A DNA stretch of 64,000 nucleotides from Arabidopsis thaliana (Eukaryota > Streptophyta > Magnoliopsida > Brassicales > Brassicaceae). A model generated the notes under the pieces. The model saw nothing but the letters and a program-made list of their open reading frames with translations. It was not told where the DNA came from and ran no database searches. The stretch is from NCBI RefSeq assembly GCF_000001735.4, contig NC_003070.9, positions 3,348,001-3,412,000 of the forward strand, in the 5' to 3' direction. Of the stretch, positions 18,795 through 36,163 are shown in pieces. Numbering within the stretch: the first letter of the stretch is position 1; each line of letters begins with the position of its first letter. The position numbers and the translations under genes are program-made.

Positions 18795-20739
18795 TCAAAA
18801 CCCCAGGACAGTAGAGCTCAAATTCATAAGAGGAGCTAAGGCAGAAGGAGAGAACTTGCGAGCAAAAAGGAAGCATAACGAAGTTGGCTCTTCATTGTAA
18901 AGACAATCCGTCTCGTTTTTCCTTATAGATTGGAGAAACCCTTCTGTGATATTAGCTGCAGCATATGTAGCTGGATGGGGACCGCCTATGGACCAATCAA
19001 CCCATGTCACGCTTCTATTTGCGTTCATTGAACCGTGAAACATGTTCAAGAAAGTAGGGATGTAATGCTCGTCTGGGTAACAAGCTGGTCTGCAGAATTG
19101 TTTGAACAATGAGTAGTATTTCGAGTCTGAGATGATGTAGATGGCGATTTTACGGTTTACTTCAAACCACTGAGACCCTTTGCGCCAGTGATGGAGTTTG
19201 ATATCCGGGAGCATCTTGCGGCTATAACGGCCACGGCCATAACGTGTTGGCTCATCATAAGAGTCCACAAAACTGTAAGCAGAGTTTATTAGGTAAGTGT
19301 AGACAGTTGAGAAGTTGTAAACTGGGACACAGCTCTCTGAGAGAAGAACAAAACGCTCATTTGAGAAGTCCAGCAATGCATTGGCTAGAAGACGCTTCTC
19401 TGCGTCTGTCAATAGTGGGGATCCCCATTCAACTCTCTAAAAAATTCAAGTATAAAAAACCCATCAGAACCAGACAGAATTCTTTAGATTTTTTTATCAA
19501 GTAGATCTAGCATACAATGACACAGACCATCCATGATTCATCAGATGACCAAGTTGAAGAACCAAACAAAGCGTTATGCAATTACCAGGATCATTGTGAC
19601 ATACAGAGAAAATTAAAGGGATTACTACAATAAAAGGTGTAAAAATCAACAAGAGAAGCTTATATAATGTGTCTATGAATTAGTCTTTTATAGTTTCCTA
19701 GTTCACAGCTAAGCAGATCACAGCTAAGCAGATCACCTCTATAATAAAAGCTGTTCCCGATCATTAAACTAAAACCAGCTATGTTCCAAATAATCACATA
19801 ATAGCAAAATTAGTAACAAAGCTTCATCTAATACACAACCTTGAAACAGATGTAGCTGACAGTGGAAGAAACAATTAAAAGGTTCAAATCCTATAAACAA
19901 TCTCAAATAGTCACGCGCCAGTGTAACTTGGATTCCATCATGCCGATTAGATCTACATGTTGTTCCTCTAGAGAACTAGATCTCCATGATCCAGAATGAC
20001 TATATTTCTTATCTACTTATCTATTACTCTGTTCTTGTATACAAGATTAAGTCACTGGTGAAACTAAGTATTTGTTTTGTTCTGATCCACTGAAGAACAC
20101 AAGCAAGACACAAAAAGTTCACTGTCCTGCATCAAAACGTACCTGGCTGGGGATCTGGCGGTCGTAAAAGGGAGAATCACGAGAGACATTCATGTCGTAT
20201 CCAGGAGGCGTATGAACATAAACGGACAAGTACTTTTCATTGCCTTTAAAAAACTTCTCCCAAAGCGGAAGCATAGGTAAAGGCCCTCTCGTCAGAAACA
20301 TAAACGCCACTTTCGGAACCCTATCGTACGGATACTCTTCCTTCACCGGAACCATCGAAGCTCTCCAGAACAACTCATCATCAGTCATTCCATGACTCAG
20401 ATTCTCTGGCCGAACAAACCCATCAATGCTCCAACAATCTCGAACCTTTGGTTTCTCCGCCTTGACTCCTCCGTCGTCGCTCTCGTTGTCGTCGTTACCT
20501 GTGCAGTCTCGGTGGATGATTGTGCAATTGGAGTAATCAGGAGTCGAAAAAGGAATCGATTGGAGGTTAGTGGTTGATGAGAACATCCTCGGCAAAGAAT
20601 TGAAGTAGCGATCGATGTGAGAACTTGCGGCGAGACCGATGATGATTCCAGCCATGAAAATTAGCAAAAACGACAGCGTTTGCGCCAGCTTTAGTAACCC
20701 TATGTGTTTTTCTCCTTCCTCTTTCCCTCCTCTCGCCAT
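18795..20739 (-). CDS. Core-2/I-branching enzyme family glycosyltransferase (GT14-like, DUF266)
   Basis: Predicted Golgi type II membrane glycosyltransferase resembling rice BC10; donor and acceptor are not known from sequence. Two exons, 20739-20143 and 19436-18795, joined in phase 0 by a ~706-base intron, encode 412 residues. A short cytosolic tail precedes a membrane anchor at about residues 16-38 (LAQTLSFLLIFMAGIIIGLA). Catalytic-domain motifs follow: KVAFMFLTRGPLPMLPLWEK, VYVHTPPGY, then across the splice VEWG, RRLLANALLD-type KRLLANALLDFSNERFVLLS, SYDEP, WRKGSQWFEVNR, and CYPDEHYIPT. N-glycosylation sites (NCT, NLS, NVS, NRS) fit a lumenal domain. The length and motif order look complete. 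It would be At1g10280. Confidence 0.93.
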
Positions 20740-22773
20740 TGTTCGAGAAACTCAAAACTTGTCTACCCAAACAACAACACAGTGATGATCTCTGTTCCCC
20801 AAAAATAAAGTTTCAGGGAAACATTCTTATGATTCAAAGAGAATCTGATTGTTTCAAGCACAAATCCATTGCATTCAATCTCCTCGAGAAATTTCCTAAA
20901 TTTGTAACATATAATTAAATCCAAGGATCAAACGAAATCGAAAAAGGTAAGTGGATAAATGGAAATTGGATCTGTGGAAATCTTCGAGGAAAGTGAGAAA
21001 CGATGACTGAAACAGATCAGAAACTGAATTTCATGCAGAGAGGAAGAAGAAGAAGAAGAAACATAAACAAATCTGGTCTTTTGTTTCTTCCAGTTGAAAT
21101 CTATGTGTGTGTGTGGTTGATTTTGATCTTATATATATAAAAGAACAAAATTAATTGGAATGTTATGCTTAATTTAATTAGATTAATTGAGTTTAAAACT
21201 CCACGTCGAAAAGCATAACGAGTTCAAAGTCCGCAGATCTTGCCAGATGGGAATAATCTATTGGTTTTAAGTTATTGGGCCGGAGGGCCCACGTTTAATT
21301 GTGACGTGGTTTAGTGCTCGTCAACTCTTTGGTCCGACATTTCACTTTTTTTTTTATAGAAATAATTCTAGATATCCAGTAGTCAAACTTATTGATTATC
21401 TAATTTCTATATCCTTACTATTTTTAAAAAAATTACTTTTAACATTTCTAGAATTTTTCGATTTTTTCTGTACTTATTAACTATTAGTAAAATTTATTGA
21501 TGCTTCTTTTGGTTATGTTATAGTATTGAGACAATGTATTGTATTCTAATTTTGATTTTTTTTTTCCTTTTTAATGATTTGTAGATTTTGTTTTTTCATT
21601 ATTATATTTGAAAAAATATCTTCTTATATCTTAATCACCAGAAAATCTAAAACCGATGGCTATACTAATTTCCGGAATATATGAAATGTTTATTTTTCTA
21701 TTAAGGATCCAAAGCAGCTAATTAAGATTAAAAACTTGGGAAGAACTAGTATCCCAAACAAACAATATGATATCCAGATGTCCAAAAGGAAAAAGAAATG
21801 GTATCAAAAGAACCAAGAAATGTGCCTAGAAATTTCATATAGTTAGCTTGGAAATTTCTGATTTTTATGTCCAATGTTTATTTATTTTTTCCTTATAATT
21901 ATACTTGTCATACATCACAAAGAATTGTCAACATTGCCAAACTAGTCCTAAGATGTTGGAAGGTATGATGATAGACAACAGTTCTAAAGAAGGGAAGATG
22001 AGATTCAGGCAACAAAAAACACATATAGTTCAAAAAAATTAGGTTGGTAGGATCAATTATTCAAAAAACATACACCAAATAGATTTTAGTAGGGGTTGTT
22101 TGTCCAAAAAAAAACTATAATAGTTTACGAAAATAGTTACACCTTGTGAATAGATTTTTTGTTTGCCTTCCCTTGAGGTAAATTATGTCGCGAGAACTAT
22201 ATGAACAACAACGAGATCCACAACAACATTTGATTACATTTTTATTTGAACCTTCACATTGATTTAGTAATGTGGGATTCCAACATCATCTAATGTTATA
22301 TGAATGGATCTAATAGATGATAAATTGTTAAATGAACTGATAATTTTTTTTTATTTTTTTATGTGTATTTCACATCACATTGTTTTTTTTTTTTTTTTTT
22401 TAAGTAAGAAAAAGAAGAAGCACTTGAGACCGATCAGAAAAAAATTAGAAAGATATGATTTTTGTAAGTCTTTTGAAATTTGAATCTTGTCCCGTGTAAT
22501 TGTGAAATCTTACGTACGTCCTCTTTATGACCTCGTCTTCGCTCATTTCTGCCTTCCCTTACGAAATCCCCAACGAAAAATCTTAGCTTAACACCATCGC
22601 GACCGGATTCCAAATTCCGGCCCATCGTCTCACCGGGAAAGACCCCGCCTATTGCCGCCGATTTCGGTTCCGGTCTGCTCAGATCTAATCGAGTGGCTTC
22701 CTTCTTCCTCCAGATCTCTTCACTTTGAATCGGTTACTCGATCTCGATTCGCGGAGGGCTTTTGCTAGTCGCG
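20740..22773. other. Divergent intergenic region between the Core-2/I-branching gene and DRP2A
   Basis: About 2 kb between two divergent start codons. 20740-21130 looks like the leader and proximal promoter of the minus-strand gene, with GAAGAAGAAGAAGAA repeats and a GTGTGTGTGTG run near 21103. 21340-22430 is AT-rich with no gene or element seen, including a long poly-T at about 22382-22402. 22500-22773 is the GC-richer DRP2A leader. Confidence 0.5.
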
Positions 22774-29120
<6,347 letters not shown>

Positions 29121-30228
29121 AACCTGAAGAAAAAACCCTGGAAGCGCATTGTGTCCCGTTTTCTGGGACTACGTTACTCTTATTTTTTCTAGTTTAAGAC
29201 AGTGATTGGATGATTGTACTACTGTTTTTTGGTCTTTGTAGATAGATATTATCACACACATGTGTTGGCAGCTAAAAAAGAGTTTGGTCTCATGAGTCAA
29301 ATGTCTGTTTGAATTTTTGTTTTATTTCTTATTCAACTTTTCTTGGCATCCATTTTTTGAGCACGCTATGCTGTAGTAGTTATAGAATGAATTTTGTATC
29401 TGATATTCTTATGAATCTGAACTGTTTGGGTAAATTACTAAATTTATAAAATCGAAGTTTCATAGACTACTTCCATTGTTTAAGCCTTGAGAGAATACTT
29501 TCAGGGCTAGTTGATGAAATCACTAAATTTTGGGGTTTATTGGTAAAGTTGTCGTATGCGGTAGTACGTAGTTGCAAATGCACCGCAAGTATTTTCTTTA
29601 TTCAGAAAGCCTAAAATTAGCCAAACGGCATCGGATTATCCCTCGAACCAAATTAGTAACATACAATTTCTTATAAGTAATTTTAACTTTGTTAAACACC
29701 AGGGTTTAAATGAGATTTTCCTGAACATATGGTGTTTTTGTTAAATTTTAATAGATGTTCTTGCAATAGTTTTGAAATTTGAGGGTTATTTTTCATTTTC
29801 GCGAAACTTGGGAAAGGAACCCTTCTAGCCCTAATTAACGTGTCTGCTTTAAATTAGGGCAGACAAATTAACGTTCTCTGTCTCTGTCTGTTATAGGCTA
29901 CTCCACCGTCTCGATCTCATTCACCTTTTAGTAAGGTGAGCTATCTCTTGTCTTCATTGACGAAGGTTTGTGTGGATCTCGAAGTTAGATTGATAAACCT
30001 AACTTGTTCTTGTTATATAGTTATGCACGGCAGCTAGAATTTGTCGAGCTATAATAGCATTGTTATAAGATTAGCAATCGAAATTGATTTAGTTAACGTT
30101 TTAAGATTAGGAATCCAAGTTTTAGAATCTGTTTGGACCAAATGACCATCGTCTCTACTTGTTGTCCTTTTGGTCTCTCTAATGTCACTAAGTGTATCAA
30201 TTTCGTGCAGATTAAAGAAGCAAAAACA
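29121..30228. other. DRP2A 3' end and NOG1-2 promoter and leader intron
   Basis: Both genes are on the plus strand. A leader intron of NOG1-2 is likely at 29936-30210, with AAG|GTGAG donor and TTTCGTGCAG acceptor, 18 bases before the start codon. The proximal promoter contains an inverted pair, GCCCTAATTAA at 29828-29838 and TTAAATTAGGGC at 29849-29860, resembling telo-box cores on both strands, plus a repeated AATTAACG. No further gene is seen. Confidence 0.55.
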
Positions 30229-32226
30229 ATGGTGAAATATAATTTCAAGAAGATAACAGTTGTGCCAAACGGAAAACAGTTTGTTGATATCGTTCTTTCC
30301 CGCACTCAGCGGCAGACACCAACTGTTGTCCACAAGGGTGACAGGATTTGCAAACTCCGTAGCTTCTACATGCGGAAAGTGAAGTTCACAGAATCAAACT
30401 TTAACGAGAAGCTCTCTGCCATTATCGACGAGTTTCCTCGCCTCAAGGAAATTCAACCCTTCTATGAAGATCTTCTTCATGTGCTTTACAATAAAGATCA
30501 CTACAAGCTCGCTCTTGGTCAAGTCAATACTGCGAAGAACAAGATCAGCAAAATCGCCATGGATTATGTGAAGCTATTGAAGCATGGTGATTCTCTGTAC
30601 CGATGCAAGTGCTTAAAAGTGGCTGCTCTTGGGCGTATGTGTACTGTTATGAAAGGTATTGGTCCTAGTTTGGCTTATCTTGAACAGGTTAGGCAACACA
30701 TTGCAAGGCTTCCTTCGATTGATCCAAACACTCGAACTCTCTTGATCTGTGGATGTCCTAATGTGGGAAAGAGTTCTTTTATGAACAAAGTTACAAGAGC
30801 TGACGTAGCTGTTCAGCCATATGCTTTCACAACAAAGTCACTCTTTCTTGGTCATACTGATTACAAGTGTTTGAGGTATCAGGTGATTGATACACCGGGG
30901 CTTTTGGATAGGGAAATTGAAGACCGTAATATCATTGAATTGTGTAGCATCACCGCGTTGGCTCATATCCGAGCTGCTGTTTTGTTCTTTCTTGATATTT
31001 CGGGTTCTTGTGGTTACACCATTGCTCAGCAGGCTTCTCTTTTTCACAACATAAAGTCTGTGTTCAAGAACAAACCGTTGGTGATTGTCTGCAACAAGAC
31101 TGATTTGATGCCTATGGAGAACTTATCTGAAGAAGATAGGAAACTTATTGAAGAGATGAAAGATGAAGCTATGAAGACTGAAATGGGAGCAAGTGAAGAA
31201 GCAGTGATTTTGGAGATGAGTACTTTGACTGAAGAAGGTGTGATGTCAGTGAGGAATGCTGCTTGACAGAGGCTGTTAGATCAGAGGGTAGCGGCGAAGA
31301 TGAAATCGAAAAAGATCGGTGATCACTTGAACAGGTTCCATGTGGCGATGCCGAAGAGTCGTGATGACCAAGAAAGGCTCCCTTGTATACCTCAGGTAGC
31401 TGGTGAAAAGGAGAAGCGAAAGACCGAGAAGGATTTGGAAGATGAAAATGGTGGAGCTGGGGTTTATTCTGCTAGTCTAAAGAAGAACTACATTTTGGCT
31501 AAAGAAGAATGGAAGGATGATATAATACCTGAGATCTGTGACTGTCATAATGTTGCTGATTTTGTTGATTCAGACATCTTGAATAGGCTTGAGGAATTGA
31601 CAAGTGAAGAAAGTCTTAGGAAGGCAGAGGAAGAAGAAGTTGGTTTTGAGATTGAAGGCGAAGAACTTACAGAGAAGGAGAAGAATGATTTGGCTGCTAT
31701 TCGTAAGAAGAAAGCTTTGCTTATTGAAGAGAGTAGACTTAAGAAGAGCAATGCACAAAACAGAGCAGCTGTTCCAAGAAAGTTTGACAAGGATAAGAAG
31801 TTTACAAGGAAGAGAATGGGTAGAGAGTTATCATCTCTTGGTCTTGATCCGTCTTCTGCTTTGAACCGTGCAAGAAGCAAGTCTAGAGGCAGAAAGAGGG
31901 AAAGGTATGATGATTTGAGTAACGATGCAATGGATGTGGATGTGAATGATGATGAGCAACATAAGAAGAAGAAGATGTGTCTGAGATCTAAATCAAGATC
32001 TTTGTCAAGATCAAGATCAGTGTCAAGGCCACCACATGAGGTTGTACCTGGTGAAGGCTTCAAAGATTCTTCACAGAAGATTAAGGCAATTAAGATTGGA
32101 CACAAATCTCACAGAAAGAGGGACAAGGCTGCACGTCGTGGAGAAGCAGACAGAGTTATACCATCTCTTAAACCAAAACACTTGTTTTCAGGGAAAAGAG
32201 GCAATGGAAAAAACCAAAGGCGTTGA
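30229..32226 (+). CDS. NOG1-2: Nucleolar GTP-binding protein 1 paralogue (NOG1-2), interrupted by an in-frame TGA
   Basis: NOG1 GTPases act in 60S ribosome assembly in the nucleolus. The frame starts [15 protein letters not shown] at 30229, preceded by a likely leader intron. The NOG1 N-terminal domain is followed by G1 GCPNVGKS at residues 175-182, G3 DTPG and G4 NKTD. At 31264-31266 the frame has TGA (codon 346) where I remember a cysteine in NOG1-1 (NAAC-E-R-L-L). It then continues in the same frame from 31267 ([17 protein letters not shown]) to TAA-free sequence ending RR at the TGA of 32224. The second part carries all expected C-terminal motifs ([65 protein letters not shown]). As read, the product would be 345 residues with the complete GTPase domain but no C-terminal half. 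At1g10300. Confidence 0.85.
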
Positions 32227-33732
32227 AACCAGTGATCAGGTAACAAGGGCTCATTAGTATAAGCCATGCATATCTCTATATATCAAGCTTATGTGTCCTT
32301 CACTTGTACTTTTATTATATGACTCATATAAAACATTGTGGTTAGCAAGCTGTAGCAAAAAGAGATGATAATATGGCGCATTGGGTTTCTGCAGGGGGAC
32401 TATGCAGATGATGAACGGTTTGAGGATTATCTATCAAGTTTTGGATTTGGAAGCTTTTTACTTACTTTTGTTTTACTATTTTTGGATTTTCTCGGCATTT
32501 GTTATTCACGTTGGACGAAATGTAGAGAAGAGAGTTGATTGTTTGGAGACAGCTATGAGTGATCAATTGTGGTTTTTAGATGTTTTGAATTTTTTTATAC
32601 TTGGAAATTGCAATAGTTTTTTTTTTTTTTTTAAATTGCAATAGTTATAATGTTATCGTTGATCCTGCAATAAATACATAGTACTTGCTTATCATAATTT
32701 TAAAGCACTTACAACTATCATAACCTTGATGCAATTACAATACTGATCGTTATAACTTATAGGATAATTTTGAAAATTGTCATATTTTTGAGTTTTTGTT
32801 TGAAAATTATACTCTATCCTATTTTTTAAATAATAATATAATTTTAAATATGTTAAATGATTTTTCGGTTCAGATTTAAAACAAAAAGATTATTTTTAAT
32901 TAATTAAAATTAAATACAAATTTTTGAAAAAAAAGAATAAACTTAATTTAAAATCTTAATTATTATTTTACTATTTTAAGATAAAGAAAGTTTATATATT
33001 TTAAATATTAAAATCTAACATGATATTATCAAAAACAAATATTTTAAAGTTGATCACTTTGTCACATTATATATAAAAAATCAATCTAACTCCAAACCTA
33101 TAATTCTTTTTTTCTTCTTTGTCTTGTAACAATATTTTCCTTTATAAATATATTCAAAATAAAATTATATGGAAAATTGTTAGTTAGTTACATCAAATAT
33201 TTTAAAATTCAATTTTTTTTTTTGTGTTGACAAATAAATAAAACTGATTGTTGTTTTAAATATAAATAAAACAAAATTATTAGTAAATTTTGCTAAAGAT
33301 ATTTTTGTAATTTTATATTTTTTTATATTTTAGAAAATAAATTTTAGAATCTGGGTCGGTTACGTTGCTTAATTTTTCTTTTGATTTCTAGTCTCTGCCT
33401 TTATTTCACTGATCATTAATAATTGCTGGAGTTTTAATTTACATATTATAAAGGGACCAATTGTTATCATTGTATGAATCTTTTTTCTTGCAAATTATAA
33501 CCGTCATTATTGGAAAAGAATAGAAACGCCCACGATTGTAATTAGATGCTAGGTCTTCAAGGTTTGTGCATCCCACTTGGAAACAAACAATAAACACAAA
33601 TTAGGAGTAATTATGAAACTAATGGCCCATTTTCTAATCATTTGTAGTCTGTTTCATTTGGTTTTACGTTTGTTATTTCTAACCTTATCCATAACACTCT
33701 AATTGAAAATAAATGAGTAGCTTTATTAGTTG
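32227..33732. other. Convergent spacer, extremely AT-rich
   Basis: 32227-32640 probably includes the NOG1-2 3' UTR; GTAACAAG at 32239 and TTTCTGCAG at about 32394 could bound a 3' UTR intron. 32650-33400 is one of the most AT-rich stretches in the window, without gene, RNA or transposon ends that I can identify. Confidence 0.5.
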
Positions 33733-35874
33733 TTAGACTGTGAGAGATCCGCCATTGTCACCCGCTGTAAGATTCAGAATCATCGTCGCAGCCTTCACAG
33801 CCCTGTTACATTTGACATCACATAACACAGGTTTAGAGTTTCAGGCAATAGATTCTTAAGAAGAAGAAAAACAGAATCGGACAGATCAAACAGAGCAGGA
33901 TCATGGCTCAGTATTAGAATCCTCAAAAAAAAGATTTCTAGCTAATTATAAACCTTACAGATAAGGGCAAGGTTACACATTTTTTTAATGTGTCAATAAT
34001 CAGAGGAAGTTAAATGTTTCTTACCAAGCATCAGGAGCTTGATACAAGGAAGCTGAGTTCCCGAAGCAGGAAGTGAGTAATTCTGTGTTGATCACGCCTG
34101 GATTTAATGCAACTACTGCCATTCCTTCAACTACTTCCTTTGCCACTGCTCGGCTTAAACCCTCAATCGCCCATTTTGATGCACAGTAAGGTGCAACCTG
34201 CAGATACAGTTTTGGTTTTAAAAGTTAACCTCTTTGGGATCAGGTTTGATATTGCCAAATCATGAGTGCAAAAATTCCGAATATATAAGGAGCCTATCAG
34301 CACTAAGGTTATCTACATATTCAAGAGGTGAATACCAGAAAAGTGCTCGGCCAACATGAAGACGGTTAATAGAATGATTCTAGGTTTTGCAGACTATGGT
34401 ACAGCCGCACAAGGACCAAGTAACTTACTTAGACCTTCCAGGTGAAGCTATAGCATTACCATCCATGTATGATAATTTAGGAGTGTATACTCTAATATCA
34501 GGGGAAAAGAGTATCTAACATCCTTACTGAATTCGGACAAAGTCTAGCTCAATAATATCGCATATCTAGATATCAATAGTGCCCTATGTTTGTTTCAGTT
34601 GACTTTGTTACCTTTCTGTAACTACAAGAACAAAACACACGATAACAGCTCGTGGTTCAAGCAAGTGAAGATTGAAACTCACCAGGGCAGCACCAGATCT
34701 TCCCCATCCAGAAGACATATTTACAATAATTCCTTGCTTGCGTGGGAGCATCAAAGGGATAAAATGGCGCAGCACATTTGCAACTCCTTTAACGTTTGTA
34801 TCCATGACATTGTCAAAATCTTCAGCAGAGACTTCCCAAATCTTGCTGTTCTTATTGATGGTACCAGCATTGTTAACTGCAACATGCATATACCAACATC
34901 TAAGAGTTCAAAATTTACAGTAAAACGATGCAAAGAAGCAATGTGCCCAGAATGTGCAGGAGATGTTGATCATGTAACCATCAAACCTACAATTTACAGA
35001 TATCAACCTCGAGAAAAATGAAATGAATTCTTAGATGACAACAATAGAAACAACTGAAGATGGGGTAGAGCGTCTATCTCAGGGTTCAATCTACCAATGA
35101 AAATATATACCTAGAGCAAAGAAAGCACCTATATTACAACGGCTACCAAACACTTGAGGAACAATCAAAACAATCCAAAACAACTAGCAGGTGCACAAAA
35201 GGCAGAGACTTGAAAGTTGTTTTCTTGAGACAAAGGTTGAAGACTCTCAGACGCAAAGTGTCAAGAAATATGTAAATATACCTATGATATCTGGGACACC
35301 CTTCTTCTCCACAATTGTGTGTGCCATTTCTTCGACACTGCTGTTTGATTTCTGCAAACATAAGACCATAAATCTTCCTCACTTCAAAAACCGAACTCAA
35401 ATGAAAAATAAATTAGGCCGTTGCTGAACAACAAATTCACCAGGAAAGCAACGATTCATCCAAGTCCAATAAAACTATCTTTATCAAAACTTGGGCAACT
35501 TCCAATTCATTTGACATCACACATTTTTGTGGAACAAAAAATATTATCAATCATCAGCGCCCAGAAAGTTTCTTAATTACAGATAACTAGCATCAAATTT
35601 CACACAGAACACGGAAGAAATCAAGCACGGGAGTCGGAAGAGCGGCAATTACCACATCAGCGGTGAGGAGGAGATGATTGGTCGAAGAGGAAAGCTCCGA
35701 TTGAAGAGCGGTGAGCTTCTCTTGACTACGAGCGCATCCTATCACAGTGTGACCCCTCTTGGCCAGCTCGAGAGCTAGGGCTCTTCCCAGACCTTTGCTC
35801 ACTCCCGTTATCAGAACGGTCCTCGCCGCCACAATAGAGTTCGCAGCCCCACTGAAAGGCGTCGCCATCGTCAT
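33733..35874 (-). CDS. NADPH-dependent pterin aldehyde reductase (short-chain dehydrogenase)
   Basis: SDR-family enzyme reducing pterin-6-aldehyde, a folate breakdown product, probably for salvage or detoxification. Five exons on the minus strand: 35874-35653, 35351-35282, 34876-34683, 34197-34025 and 33802-33733, giving 242 residues, the length I remember for At1g10310. The Rossmann motif TGVSKGLG is at 23-30, NNAG at 99-102 (VNNAGT spans the exon 2/3 splice), and the catalytic Y166-xxx-K170 lies in PYCASKWA. LNPGVINTE follows, as expected for cofactor and substrate loops. There is no transit peptide, so it is probably cytosolic. Confidence 0.95.
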
Positions 35875-36163
35875 CGTGGCCGATTACCTTCTCTTTCTCT
35901 CGTCTCAAAATGACAAAATGTGCCGCGAAGAATATGTATACATACAGACTTTTTTATTTCATTTATTTACCTTAGCATAACTAGTATTAAAATTCTTATT
36001 ATGTTGCCAAGGTGTATTACCAAATTATACTTTTTTAACTGTTATAAAACTCAATTCGATTTTTACCAAAAATCTCTTTTAATATATAAGTAGATCAAAC
36101 TAAAATATTTACAGATGAGAGAACAAGTCACAAGAACATCTCTTGTTTTGTTTCGTTCTGAGA

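Noticed and set aside
31545-32105. Minus-strand 186-codon open frame antisense to NOG1-2
   Set aside because: Ser/Leu-rich shadow of Lys/Glu/Arg codons on the coding strand, with no domain.
35060-35100. tRNA-like string near TAGAGCGTCTATCTCAGGGTTC
   Set aside because: It resembles parts of a tRNA D-arm and T-loop, but no acceptor or anticodon stem can be formed, and it lies inside an intron of the reductase gene.
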